DNA of 42,520 nt from Oscillospiraceae bacterium (GTDB taxonomy: Bacteria > Bacillota > Clostridia > Oscillospirales > Ruminococcaceae): the NCBI GenBank assembly GCA_017436765.1, contig JAFSCM010000030.1, positions 1 to 42,520 on the forward strand, in the 5' to 3' direction. The notes beneath the pieces were generated by a model that had not been told where the DNA came from, did not search any database, and was given only the letters and a program-made list of their open reading frames with translations. Shown one piece after another: positions 30,021 through 40,680 of this stretch. Every line of letters starts with the position of its first letter. Within the stretch, counting starts at the first letter, position 1. The position numbers and the translations under genes are program-made.

Positions 30021-33000
30021 TTGGAAAAGAACATTAAAAAATTGTTTAAACGCATAACCTCAATGGTTCTTGCAGTGATGATTTTTGTCGGCGCAGTTCC
30101 GGCAATGCCACTGACAGCTTATGCGGCCACAGCAGTACCGGATGACCCTGCAAAGCTTGTGGATAATTCCACAGCCAACGACTGGAAGAATATCTTCTAT
30201 TCAACAGGCGCTGCTGACAACAAAATTACAACTGCAAACGCAGGCGCAGTATGGACAGACAAATCCGTATTCAAAACCGAAGAAGAATTTATGAAGATGA
30301 TAAAGGACGCTACAGGTGATGATTTCGGTTACGGACATTCGACAGGAAAGGTTTCAGCAGATGAATTCAATCTGGCTGACAACAGCTTCCTGGTGTCTTT
30401 GTCTGCAATGGCAGCCAATGAAACAGTAGTGGGCAGGTCAGCAGCTCCTACCGATACAATGATTATACTGGATATTTCCAGCTCTATGTATAATGGCACA
30501 AGCCTTGACCCTAGCACATTGCAGACAATGTTTGAGGCGGTTAATAATACGATCACATCTCTGCAGGCTTTGCACCAGAATAACCGTGTAGGTATTTCTG
30601 TGTACTTCGGCCGTGAAAATCTGGCACAGTCCACAGAAGCTCACAGTATGCTTCTGCTTCCGCTGGACAGATACACACCTGTAGACGGCAAGTATGTTAA
30701 AGTTAACACAAAAAGCGGAAAACTTGAGGGCATACAGGTTGTAAGCGGTGTTAAAAACAGCAGCGGCAGCAATGCTTCTGTTGTAAAATACGATGTGAAA
30801 TCTATTGCAGGTACATATGCACAGATGGGTATTCTCCATGCTCTCAAACAGTTTATGAGAGAAGATATTTCTGACAAGGCAACAGTTGGCAGCATGAAAG
30901 TAGACAGAACACCTGTATTTCTGTTTATGTCTGACGGTGAGCCGACAGCTGCATCTGTAGACTATACCACATATCCTGACTACAACCACAGCACAGGAAC
31001 AGATGTGGACGGCATAGACCGTATGGCAGATATGGGTAACAACCAGGTTGACAACAGAAACCCTGCAGAAACAGACTTCCTTACACAGCTTACAGCAGCT
31101 TATGCAAAAGCTGTAGTTGATGAAAAATATGTGGCAAAAACACCTCTGTTCTACACACTCAGCCTTGGTACAAGCATCAGCCTTGATGTTATGGACCCTA
31201 AAGGCAACGATGCAACAAGTGAAGAAATACTGAAAAATCCTTCTGCATATACATCAACACAGGTTGCAAAAGCCAATGAAAACAGAACAATTGTAAAATA
31301 TTGGGAAGATTTGCTGGACGGTGATAACAAAGCTACAGTCAATACAACAATACTCAGCGCAACACTGTCAAACCCATGGGGAAGTTCCAAAGTTGATAAG
31401 AAGTTTACTGTAAACCGTGTTGATAAAATCACAAGTGCAGCCCAGAAATATTATGTTGACAAGCACTTTACAGCTGCAAACGCAAGCAACCTGAGTGAAG
31501 AATTTACAAAGATTGTTTCCGATATCGGCCTGCAGTCCAAATATTTCCCTACACTTGTAAAGGACAACGAAAACCTGGAAGGCTATATCTCCTTTGTAGA
31601 TAAAATCGGCGAATATATGAATGTTACAGAGATAAAAGGTCTTGTAATCGGCGATAAACTCTACACAGGTGCTTCCTTTGCAAGCAAACTCAACACAGGT
31701 GCTCTGGGCACAGTTACAGAGGCTACAGACCTTGGTGATGAACTGGTATGGTCCATCGAACAGCGCCTTGGCAATGTTGATGCAGATACAGTAAGAACAC
31801 TTATCGACAACGCATACAATGCAGGTCAGCTCAGCTATACAAGCGATACAGAATATTCCAACTATGTGGGCTGGTATGCAAATGCTGACGATGAGTTTAT
31901 CGGCTTCTGGAAAGAGGGCGCAGCTCTGCCTGAAAAGACAGGCGATGCAAAGAAAGACCCAGCTTTCTATGTAAAATCATACATATATCTTGGTGAAACT
32001 GATGGCGACCATCATATTGCCGACTCCGATATGATGTACGCAACTGTAAGATGGAGAAAAAATATTGAAACAGGTGAAGAATCTGTTGCCTTTGCAGTTC
32101 CTGCAGCGCTTATCCCTACAGTTACATACAATATCAAACTTAACGAAAGCTATAATCTTGAATCCCTTTCAAGACAGGATGCAACACCAATCCGTCTTGT
32201 TTACGAAGTATCCCTTGATTCCGCAATCACAGCAGACACAGTGCTGGATGTTGTAAGCAGCGATTATATCAATGCAAAAGGCAACAAGGACGGTGAAGGC
32301 AACATCTACTTCTACACAAACCAGTACGATGTTGAAAACAAGACAGGCTACGGCACAGACAACGCATACTCCTATTTTGCTCCTTCAAGATACAACAGCA
32401 AATACTACTATCAGCAGAACGAACTTGTTTATTCAAACAATACAGGCTCACTTTATAAGGGTGATTCTGCACCGACAGCAGGTTTCCGCAGATATACTGT
32501 TTTTGAAAAAGACGGTTCAGCGCTGAAAACAAATACAGTTTACCGCAAACTGTCCGATGCAGCTCTCGGCACAGCGGTTAAAAACACAGACGGCACATGG
32601 TATATCCCACAGGGCAATGTCCATGTAAACCTTGACGGCTTTATCTTTGATAAAACAGAAAATATCACAGATACAATCACAAGAAGCAACGAATCCTTTG
32701 TTGACACACACGGCGGTGCTATCCCTGTAAACCAGACAACACACAACTTTGTTGTTGGTTCCACACTGGGCAACAACGGCCGTATGGCAGTAAAACCTTC
32801 CACAGGCATTGTAATAACAAAGGTTGTGGACAGCTTTGCAGCAGGTGATGGTGCAGCAAAAGAATTTACATTTGTTGTTACAAGACCTGCAGCAGATACA
32901 GCAGCAGAATCCTTTGCAGTTACAAAGGTAGCCAAAGACGGCACAAAGACTGCCGCAGCACTTGAATTTGCAGCAGGCAGCACTGCAGCAGAAATCAAAC

Positions 33001-36000
33001 TCAAAGACGGCGAAACAGCATATATTTCCGGCATGACAGCAGGCAAAACATATACTGTTTCTGAAAAATTTGAGGAAAACTATGTTGTTTCAGATGTTAA
33101 GGTTGACGGCGAAAGCCAAAGCGCAGGCGCAACAGACGCAACAGTGACAACTGTTACAAACAAACTTGTTAAAGTTCAGCTCAACAATGCTCCAAGGGGC
33201 AAAGGTCAGCTGACAGTTTCAAAATATATCACAAACGAATACGGCAGCCTTGTATCCTTCCCTGAAGATTTGAAGTTTGAATTTACAGTTACATTCAAAC
33301 TGAACGGTGCTGAACTTAAAGGTGAAGATTTTGCCGTTACAACAGGTGAAAGCACTGTTACAAAAACAACAGATGACAACGGCAAATTCACATTTGAACT
33401 CAAGGATACAGAATCTGCACAGATTGCTGATATCCCTGAAGGCACAGAGGTTACAGTTGCTGAAACAGCAAACCCACAGTTTAAAACATCATATAAAGAA
33501 AACGGCGAAGACGGTGACGGCATTGTTGTTGTAAAACGCAACATTTACGAATCCGTTGCTGTATACAACGAATACATACCGGATGATGATATCAATGTTC
33601 CGCTTGTAATCACAGGTGAAAAAACAGTTAAAAATGCAGGCGGCGATGACAAATGGGCTGACGAAGTGTTCAAGGTACAGCTTCAGCGCCGTGAAGGGGA
33701 CAGCTGGGTAACTTTTGCCGAAAGAGAAATTAAAAACGAAGACGGCAAGAGAACATTTGACTTCTCCGCAGAAATGCAGGCAGAAAAATTCACAAAACCT
33801 GGTGTTTATGCATATCAGCTGGTTGAGTTTATCCCTGCAGACGCAGACAGGTATGGTCACATTGTTTATGACCGCACAGAACACACCTTCTCCATCACAG
33901 TTGCAGACCTTAACGGCGACGGCAAGCTGGAAATCAGTGCTGTGCGTTCCAACCATACAGCAACAGATATTCCGTTTGCAGATGGTAAATATGAAATTAC
34001 AGCAGACCTTAAAAATGAATATGTAAACTATATTCCTGCTGTGGTTACACTCAAGCTCAACAAGGCTATGACAAATGATTCAGACAGCCCTGTTCCGACA
34101 CTCAACGGCTACAGATTCGGCATTTATGATGATGCAGAATGTACAGGTACACCTGTTGCAACAACAGAGCCGACCGATACTGTAGGCGAAACATCAAAAG
34201 CACTTACATTTGATGCAGATACATTTACAGCAGGTCAGACTATAACCTACTACATCAAGGAAATTGATGACGGCAAACAGAGCATCAGCTACAGCAGTGA
34301 TATAATTAAAGTTGTTATCACATTTGCAGACGGCGGCAGCGGCAAGCTGGTAGGTACACCTAAATACTTTAAAGGTGACAGTGAAATCGCAGATGTTGTG
34401 TTCACAAACGAATACAAAGTTGCAGAAACAACAGCAAGCTTTGGCGGCACAAAAACACTGGAAGGTAAAGCACTCAAAGACGGTGACTATAAATTTGAAG
34501 TTAAAGCTGTGACAAGCGGCGCACCAATGCCTGCACAGGCAGTTGTTGCAAACAGCGGTGCAAACTTCCGCTTCGGCGATATTACCTTCGACAAAGTGGG
34601 CACATACAGTTACACAGTATCCGAAGTTATCCCTTCTGAAGCTGTAGACAACAGACATAACGGTGTTGAATACGACACAACAGTTTACAATGTTCATGTT
34701 ACAGTAACAGATACAGGTAAAGATGCAGACGGCTGTTCCTGCGGCAGAAACCACCTTGCAGCAACAGTTTCTGTTGACGAAATCACAGGCACAGAAATGC
34801 CTTTCACAAACGACTACACAGCAGACCCTGTTGAAGTTACAATCGACGGCACAAAGAAACTCGAAGGCAGAGATATGTTCCTTGGCGAGTTTACCTTTGA
34901 GCTTTACGAAACAGACGAAAACTATGCAATCCCATCAGGTGCAGCGCCTGTTCAGAGTGTTCAGAACAATGCTGATGGCACATTTACATTTGCACCTATC
35001 AAATATGAGCCACAGGGATACGACTATGAAGCTACATTCTACTATGTTGTAAAAGAAAAAATTCCTGAAGGCGCAGACAGCAATAATGTTTACAATGGTG
35101 TAACATACGATGCAGCCGAATACAGAGTTGCTGTTGAAGTGGAAGATGACTACAGCGGTGAACTTGATGCAGATATTATCGTAAATACCGTTAAAGACGG
35201 CGATATTACCTTCAGCAACAAATACACAGCACGCGAAGGCAAAATCAGTATTCCTGGTACAAAAACACTTACAGGCAAAACTCTTGCAAACGGTATGTTC
35301 TCCTTCAGACTTGAAGCAGTTACAGAAGACGCACCAATGCCTGACAAAACAACAGTTGCAAACACAGGCAGCAGCTTCAGCTTCAAAGATATCAGATTCA
35401 CAAAAGCAGGCACATACACTTATAAAGTAAGCGAAGTTCTCCCTGCAGGCATCAATGAAGAAAACAGATTTGAAGGCACAACCTACGATACATCCAGCTA
35501 CACAGTTGAAATCACCGTAACAGACAACCTTAAAAAAGGTGAACTGGAACCTGTAATCACAGGCATATACACAGCAACCGGTGCTATTGCAGAAAATGTT
35601 GCGTTTACAAATGTATACGAAGTTCGCGATAAAACTGAAATTACAATAGCAGGCCAGAAGAAAATTACAGGTATGGCACTGGAAGATGGTGCATTTACAT
35701 TTGAATTGTACAAAGCAGATGACAGGTTTGAAATCACAGACAGTACACCACTGCTTACAACAACAAATGACCAGCACGGCAACATAGTATTTGATACTAT
35801 CCACTACAAAGGCAGCGATGTGGGCAACCACTACTATGTAGTAAAAGAAAAAGTTCCTGCAGAAGCAGTGGACAATGTTCTCAACGGTATCACATACGAT
35901 ACAAGAGAATTCTGTATCACAGTTAATGTTGCTGACAACGGCAGGGATGACCTTACCGCAAATATTACATCTGTAGCAGCAAAAGGTGCAGCAACAAGGG

Positions 36001-39000
36001 CACTGGCATTTTTCTTTACATTTGAAAACAGCTACAACACAGAGGATGTTTCCGTAGTGCTGGACGGTACAAAAACACTTACAGGCAGAGATTTTACACA
36101 GACAGATATTTTTGAGTTCGGTCTTTACGAAGCAGCAGTTGCTCAGGGCGACGAAATGAAAGCCTGGACTGTAGGCAGAAATCTCCAGAATGTAAGCACA
36201 ACAGCTGCAGACCTTGAAACATTCAAGTTTGCAGAAATCAAATATGAAACAACCGGAACATACTACTATGTAGTAAAAGAAACAGTTCCGGCTGTAAAAG
36301 CACAGGGCATCACATACGACAGTACAGAATATCTGTACAAGGTTGTGGTGGAAGACAACGGTTACGGCGCACTTGTTGCTGACAAGGCAGTTGTGGCAAA
36401 ACGCACACCAAAAGCAGAAGGCAGCGGCTATGACTATGCAGCAGCAACAGCAGCAGCATTTACAAACACCTTCACACCTGAACCGGTGACAATTGCCATC
36501 GACGGTGTAAAGATTCTCACAGGTGACAGCCGTGAAGCTGTAAAAGCAGGCGAATTTACATTTGAACTTTATGAAACAGGTGAAAACTTTGTTATTCCGC
36601 AGAGTGCAGCAGCAGACAAGGTAACAGCAACAGGCTATATCGGCGACGATAATACAGTTGACCTTGCAGCAGACACAAAAGCAGCTGATGCAAACAGCAA
36701 CGGTGTTGCGGATGAATTCGGCTTTGCAGCAAAAGCAGGCGACAAGAATGATATCTTCTACTTCGACGCTCCTGAAACCCGTTACTATGTGGTTAAGGAA
36801 CAGAAAGGTGAAGACAAGACAATCACCTACTCACCTATCGAACACAACTTCAAGGTTGTAGTTACAAAGAATCAGTCAACAGGCATACTTTCTGCACATA
36901 TTGAAGAGGTAAAAACCAAACTTGATTCTGTAACCATCACAAATGTTTACGAAACAAAAGAAGCATCAACTGTTATCGGATTCAGAAAATACCTTGAAAA
37001 CAAAACAGGTGTTGAAATAGGTCTTGATACATTTAAGTTCGGTGTTTACACAGACGAAAACTGCAAAACTGCATATAAAGAAAACGGCGAAGCTCTTGTA
37101 ATCACAGCAGACAAAAACGGCTACAGAGAACATACCTTCACCTTTACAGATGCAGACTACAAGGTAAGCGATAAATATGTTTACTATCTCAAAGAAATCC
37201 CGGGCACAGTTCCTGGCATGACATACGATAAAACAGTTTACAAGCTTACAATCACCCTCACATTTGACAGTGAAAACAATCTTGTGGCAACACCTGTGCT
37301 TGAAAAAGTCGGTACAAGCAGCATTTCTGCAATGGGCGGCGCACCGTCACTGATGATGGCTGATATTGTGGCAGATTTCTACAACAAGTATGAACTCACC
37401 AAGACAGATATAAAAATTGAAGGTGAAAAATCCTTTACAAGCCTTGTAAGCGGCTGGGTATGGGAAGATGAAGATACATTTACAATCGAACTGTACAAAA
37501 CAGATGCAGGCCTGAACTATGTGGAAGGCAGAAAACTTGGCGAAGCTGTTATCAGCAATACAAACAAGAAATTCAGCTTCACATCCACATCAATTCCTGA
37601 ACTTGAATTTACATCGGCAGGTACATATTACTTTGTTGTAAGAGAAATTCACGGCGGCAAAACAATAGACGGCATAGTATATACAGGCAAAGAGTATGCT
37701 GTTGTGGTAACAGTGGCAAAAGGCGACAACGGTGATGCAGATGCACTTGAAAACAACCTTGTTGCAACTGTAAAAACACATCTTGTAGGCCACGATGCAG
37801 CAATCAGCAATTACATCGTATTTGCAAATGAATACAGCATACCGGACGATTCCGTACAGCAGGCAATTATCAAGGCGAAAAAATTCCTTGAAGGCAGAAA
37901 TATTGTTGACCATGAATTCAATTTCGAACTGTACGAAGCAACAGCAGACGCATCCGGCAGGCTGACAATCAAAGCAGGCAAAGAAGATGAACCTCTCAAG
38001 GCAACAACAAATACAGGCAATACAGTAACATTCCCTGCAATAAGCTACAATGCGCTGGATATAGGTGAACATTACTACATCATCAAAGAAGCAGACACAC
38101 ATAACCCTACAATTACATATTCAAGCGACGAATATGGCGTAAAAGTTGTAGTGGATGATGAAGACGGCAAGCTCAAGACACCTGTGATTACCTATATGGA
38201 TATAAACGGTAATGCAATAGGTGCAGAACAGGTAGAGTTCAAAAACACCTACAGATCACAGAGTGTAGAAGTTATTGTTCCAATCGAGAAAGAATTTGTA
38301 AACAACACAGGCGTTACACTTAACAAGGATAACGGCGGCAAATTCGAATTTGGTCTCTACACAGATGCAGCATGCACAAATCTTGCAGATAAGAAAGAAA
38401 TCGTGCTCAGCGGCAACGCAGAATTTAAACTTACATATACTGATACAGATGTTCCGGCAGGAAAAGCATATCTTGAAAAGGAATACTACCTGAAAGAAAT
38501 TGTTCCTGATACACCTAAACCGGGTATGATTTATGATGACACTGTATACAAGGTATATGTAAAGGTTGGTTTTGAAGAGGTTGATGAGGATAACAATCCT
38601 GCAACACCTGCAGTTGTAAAACTTACAGCCAGATCAGAAATCACCCGTGCAGATGACAGCAGAGCAGCACTTTACAGCGCAACATTCTCCAACAAATACG
38701 AACTTGCACACGCAAATGTAGTAATTGAAGGCAGAAAAGAACTTGCAGGTCACGATGCACTCAAGAGCGATTTTATGTTCCGTCTCTATAAAGCAGACAG
38801 CAGCTGGAATATAGACAGCAGCGCAGAACCGCTCAGAGCAGCAAACGACTATAAAGTTGACCCTGCTGCACCAGGCGAAGATTATGACAAGTTTGTATTT
38901 GCATCTATCCCTTACAGCAAGGCAGGTACATACCACTATGTTGTAAAAGAAGAAAAAGGCTCACTTGGCGGCGTAACATATGACGACAGCGAATACCGCG

Positions 39001-40640
39001 TAACAGTTACAGTTACAGCTGATGACAGTGACGCTGACAATGACGGTAAATACGATGAACTTATCGCAGATGTTGATGTAGCCAAAGTTGATGCAGCAGG
39101 CAATGCTGTAACAGCAACAGACGACCTTGACGAAAACGGCATTGTTGATATCGAATTCAACAACAGCTATGTTCCTGCTGGCAAATTCTCCATTTCCGGC
39201 AGCAAGGAAATTGCAGGACGCGACTGGAGAGAAGGCGACAGCTTCGGCTTTGAAATCTATCTTGCAGACAGCAGCTTCAACCCTGTTGATGCAGACGGCG
39301 ACAGCACAAACGGTGTAACACCTGCAGCAGAAGACGATGTTAAGTTCGCAGACACAGACAGAATCTTTGAATTTGTTGATATCGCTCTCACAGGCGAAGT
39401 TCTTGTGGACGGCAATGCAGACAACGATAAATTCTACTTTGTTGTAAAAGAAAAAGCAGGCAGCATTCCTGCAATGGAATACGACACAAGAGAATACCGT
39501 GTAACGGTTGCAGCAACAGACAACAAGGACGGCACAATTACATTTGCAGCACCTGTTATCGAAGTTGGTACACAGACAACATCCTTCATCTTCTTCACAA
39601 CAACACAGTGGACAGCAGCAGATGAAATCAAGTTTGTAAACAGATATATCACAGAACCTACAGCTGTAACCTTCAAAGGTACAAAAGCTCTCACAGGTTC
39701 CCTGACAGGCCGCACAATCAAGGACGGCGAGTTTACATTTGAACTTTACTCTGCAGCAGTGGATGCAAGCGGTGTATGGACAAAAGACACTCTTGTTAAG
39801 TCTGTGGAAAACAAAGGTACAGAATTTGTATTTGCAGGCGACTATCTCAAACTCAGCCAGCTTGGCACAAGCTACTTTGTTGTAACAGAAAAAGCAGGCG
39901 AAAACAGCATTATCGGCTATGACGACACTGAACACAGAATCAAGGTTGTTGTTGAAGAAGCTGACAATGCAGCAACACCTGACAAAGCAGAACTTAAAGC
40001 AACAGTTTACTATGTTGCAGAAGACGGCAGCGAAACAGAAATTACAGAAACTGTAAAACTTGAATCCATGCTGGGCTTTGAAAACAGCTACAACGACACA
40101 GAGGTTGTAATTGAAATCAACAAAGATGTTCTTTGTGAAGATGATGCTGAACACGGCAAAGGCGGCTTCGAATTCCAGCTTGTGCGTACAACTGACAACA
40201 AGAAGTACGAAAAAGCTGTATCCGACAGCAACGGTAATACAAGTTACACACTCCGCTTTGACGAAAGAGATATCGGCAAGACATATACATACCGGCTCAC
40301 AGAAATTGACCAGGGCGAAGACGGTATGGAATACGACGAAACTGTATTTGAATTTGTGATTGTTCTCACAGCAGATAATGCAACAGACAGCCTCGTTGCA
40401 ACAATCACACAGAACGGTACAGCAGTATCCAGAGGCGAAGTAAACTTCTACAATACTTACGATGGTGAAACACCTCCTCCACCGGAAGAAGATGACCCGG
40501 GCAAGGATGTAGTGGTTGAAACAGGCGACATTTCCAATATAGGTCTTTACGGTATGGCTATGACATTGAGTGCAGCAGTTATCGCAGCAATCTTTATCTG
40601 GCGCAGAAAAAAAGATGACGAAACTGAAAACAATGCATAA
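30021..40640 (+). CDS. Giant VWA-tipped, multi-domain isopeptide (pilin/FctA-type) surface adhesin
   Basis: A 3539-residue cell-surface protein. In order: signal peptide (1-36, cut near YAATA), a von Willebrand A domain with MIDAS D151-x-S153-x-S155 and D305 (FMSDGEPT), a ~500-residue region I cannot assign, two Cna-B-like segments (about 925-1060 and 1060-1185), 16 tandem FctA/Spy0128-type domains (1186-3480), a proline/acid stalk (PPPPEEDDPG), the sorting-like motif VVETG (3498-3502), a membrane helix and the tail RRKKDDETENNA. The domains are of the kind that form internal Lys-Asn isopeptide bonds, so the chain is probably a stiff, protease-resistant fibre with the VWA tip binding host or matrix ligands. 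The start is TTG 30021, with AAAGGAGG 10 bases upstream. No sortase gene or second pilin is nearby. The gene has its own promoter, leader and terminator. Confidence 0.9.
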   Translation: MEKNIKKLFKRITSMVLAVMIFVGAVPAMPLTAYAATAVPDDPAKLVDNSTANDWKNIFYSTGAADNKITTANAGAVWTDKSVFKTEEEFMKMIKDATGDDFGYGHSTGKVSADEFNLADNSFLVSLSAMAANETVVGRSAAPTDTMIILDISSSMYNGTSLDPSTLQTMFEAVNNTITSLQALHQNNRVGISVYFGRENLAQSTEAHSMLLLPLDRYTPVDGKYVKVNTKSGKLEGIQVVSGVKNSSGSNASVVKYDVKSIAGTYAQMGILHALKQFMREDISDKATVGSMKVDRTPVFLFMSDGEPTAASVDYTTYPDYNHSTGTDVDGIDRMADMGNNQVDNRNPAETDFLTQLTAAYAKAVVDEKYVAKTPLFYTLSLGTSISLDVMDPKGNDATSEEILKNPSAYTSTQVAKANENRTIVKYWEDLLDGDNKATVNTTILSATLSNPWGSSKVDKKFTVNRVDKITSAAQKYYVDKHFTAANASNLSEEFTKIVSDIGLQSKYFPTLVKDNENLEGYISFVDKIGEYMNVTEIKGLVIGDKLYTGASFASKLNTGALGTVTEATDLGDELVWSIEQRLGNVDADTVRTLIDNAYNAGQLSYTSDTEYSNYVGWYANADDEFIGFWKEGAALPEKTGDAKKDPAFYVKSYIYLGETDGDHHIADSDMMYATVRWRKNIETGEESVAFAVPAALIPTVTYNIKLNESYNLESLSRQDATPIRLVYEVSLDSAITADTVLDVVSSDYINAKGNKDGEGNIYFYTNQYDVENKTGYGTDNAYSYFAPSRYNSKYYYQQNELVYSNNTGSLYKGDSAPTAGFRRYTVFEKDGSALKTNTVYRKLSDAALGTAVKNTDGTWYIPQGNVHVNLDGFIFDKTENITDTITRSNESFVDTHGGAIPVNQTTHNFVVGSTLGNNGRMAVKPSTGIVITKVVDSFAAGDGAAKEFTFVVTRPAADTAAESFAVTKVAKDGTKTAAALEFAAGSTAAEIKLKDGETAYISGMTAGKTYTVSEKFEENYVVSDVKVDGESQSAGATDATVTTVTNKLVKVQLNNAPRGKGQLTVSKYITNEYGSLVSFPEDLKFEFTVTFKLNGAELKGEDFAVTTGESTVTKTTDDNGKFTFELKDTESAQIADIPEGTEVTVAETANPQFKTSYKENGEDGDGIVVVKRNIYESVAVYNEYIPDDDINVPLVITGEKTVKNAGGDDKWADEVFKVQLQRREGDSWVTFAEREIKNEDGKRTFDFSAEMQAEKFTKPGVYAYQLVEFIPADADRYGHIVYDRTEHTFSITVADLNGDGKLEISAVRSNHTATDIPFADGKYEITADLKNEYVNYIPAVVTLKLNKAMTNDSDSPVPTLNGYRFGIYDDAECTGTPVATTEPTDTVGETSKALTFDADTFTAGQTITYYIKEIDDGKQSISYSSDIIKVVITFADGGSGKLVGTPKYFKGDSEIADVVFTNEYKVAETTASFGGTKTLEGKALKDGDYKFEVKAVTSGAPMPAQAVVANSGANFRFGDITFDKVGTYSYTVSEVIPSEAVDNRHNGVEYDTTVYNVHVTVTDTGKDADGCSCGRNHLAATVSVDEITGTEMPFTNDYTADPVEVTIDGTKKLEGRDMFLGEFTFELYETDENYAIPSGAAPVQSVQNNADGTFTFAPIKYEPQGYDYEATFYYVVKEKIPEGADSNNVYNGVTYDAAEYRVAVEVEDDYSGELDADIIVNTVKDGDITFSNKYTAREGKISIPGTKTLTGKTLANGMFSFRLEAVTEDAPMPDKTTVANTGSSFSFKDIRFTKAGTYTYKVSEVLPAGINEENRFEGTTYDTSSYTVEITVTDNLKKGELEPVITGIYTATGAIAENVAFTNVYEVRDKTEITIAGQKKITGMALEDGAFTFELYKADDRFEITDSTPLLTTTNDQHGNIVFDTIHYKGSDVGNHYYVVKEKVPAEAVDNVLNGITYDTREFCITVNVADNGRDDLTANITSVAAKGAATRALAFFFTFENSYNTEDVSVVLDGTKTLTGRDFTQTDIFEFGLYEAAVAQGDEMKAWTVGRNLQNVSTTAADLETFKFAEIKYETTGTYYYVVKETVPAVKAQGITYDSTEYLYKVVVEDNGYGALVADKAVVAKRTPKAEGSGYDYAAATAAAFTNTFTPEPVTIAIDGVKILTGDSREAVKAGEFTFELYETGENFVIPQSAAADKVTATGYIGDDNTVDLAADTKAADANSNGVADEFGFAAKAGDKNDIFYFDAPETRYYVVKEQKGEDKTITYSPIEHNFKVVVTKNQSTGILSAHIEEVKTKLDSVTITNVYETKEASTVIGFRKYLENKTGVEIGLDTFKFGVYTDENCKTAYKENGEALVITADKNGYREHTFTFTDADYKVSDKYVYYLKEIPGTVPGMTYDKTVYKLTITLTFDSENNLVATPVLEKVGTSSISAMGGAPSLMMADIVADFYNKYELTKTDIKIEGEKSFTSLVSGWVWEDEDTFTIELYKTDAGLNYVEGRKLGEAVISNTNKKFSFTSTSIPELEFTSAGTYYFVVREIHGGKTIDGIVYTGKEYAVVVTVAKGDNGDADALENNLVATVKTHLVGHDAAISNYIVFANEYSIPDDSVQQAIIKAKKFLEGRNIVDHEFNFELYEATADASGRLTIKAGKEDEPLKATTNTGNTVTFPAISYNALDIGEHYYIIKEADTHNPTITYSSDEYGVKVVVDDEDGKLKTPVITYMDINGNAIGAEQVEFKNTYRSQSVEVIVPIEKEFVNNTGVTLNKDNGGKFEFGLYTDAACTNLADKKEIVLSGNAEFKLTYTDTDVPAGKAYLEKEYYLKEIVPDTPKPGMIYDDTVYKVYVKVGFEEVDEDNNPATPAVVKLTARSEITRADDSRAALYSATFSNKYELAHANVVIEGRKELAGHDALKSDFMFRLYKADSSWNIDSSAEPLRAANDYKVDPAAPGEDYDKFVFASIPYSKAGTYHYVVKEEKGSLGGVTYDDSEYRVTVTVTADDSDADNDGKYDELIADVDVAKVDAAGNAVTATDDLDENGIVDIEFNNSYVPAGKFSISGSKEIAGRDWREGDSFGFEIYLADSSFNPVDADGDSTNGVTPAAEDDVKFADTDRIFEFVDIALTGEVLVDGNADNDKFYFVVKEKAGSIPAMEYDTREYRVTVAATDNKDGTITFAAPVIEVGTQTTSFIFFTTTQWTAADEIKFVNRYITEPTAVTFKGTKALTGSLTGRTIKDGEFTFELYSAAVDASGVWTKDTLVKSVENKGTEFVFAGDYLKLSQLGTSYFVVTEKAGENSIIGYDDTEHRIKVVVEEADNAATPDKAELKATVYYVAEDGSETEITETVKLESMLGFENSYNDTEVVIEINKDVLCEDDAEHGKGGFEFQLVRTTDNKKYEKAVSDSNGNTSYTLRFDERDIGKTYTYRLTEIDQGEDGMEYDETVFEFVIVLTADNATDSLVATITQNGTAVSRGEVNFYNTYDGETPPPPEEDDPGKDVVVETGDISNIGLYGMAMTLSAAVIAAIFIWRRKKDDETENNA
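33576..40460 (+). repeat. Sixteen tandem isopeptide-forming domains within the giant protein
   Basis: Domain ends were placed at each closing F-x-N-x-Y-type strand. By residue the domains end at 1334, 1465, 1599, 1735, 1866, 2005, 2151, 2310, 2457, 2605, 2744, 2893, 3050, 3209, 3357 and 3480, giving lengths of 123-159. All 16 have a Lys in the first strand (type GTKTLTG), a Glu in the YYVVKE-type strand and an Asn in the closing strand. DNA copies are well diverged, so this is an old protein-level repeat, not a recent DNA expansion. Confidence 0.85.
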
Positions 40641-40680
40641 CAGTCTGTAAATTCTCTTTACGGAGATTTATAAATGACAG

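Noticed and set aside
33489..40154. Many long open frames on the minus strand opposite the giant gene
   Set aside because: They are Cys/Phe-rich shadows of the ACA/GCA-rich codon use of the sense gene and lack ribosome binding sites.
33576..40460. Recent DNA tandem duplication or assembly collapse in the giant gene
   Set aside because: The 16 domains differ clearly in sequence and length; no long identical DNA repeats were noticed.
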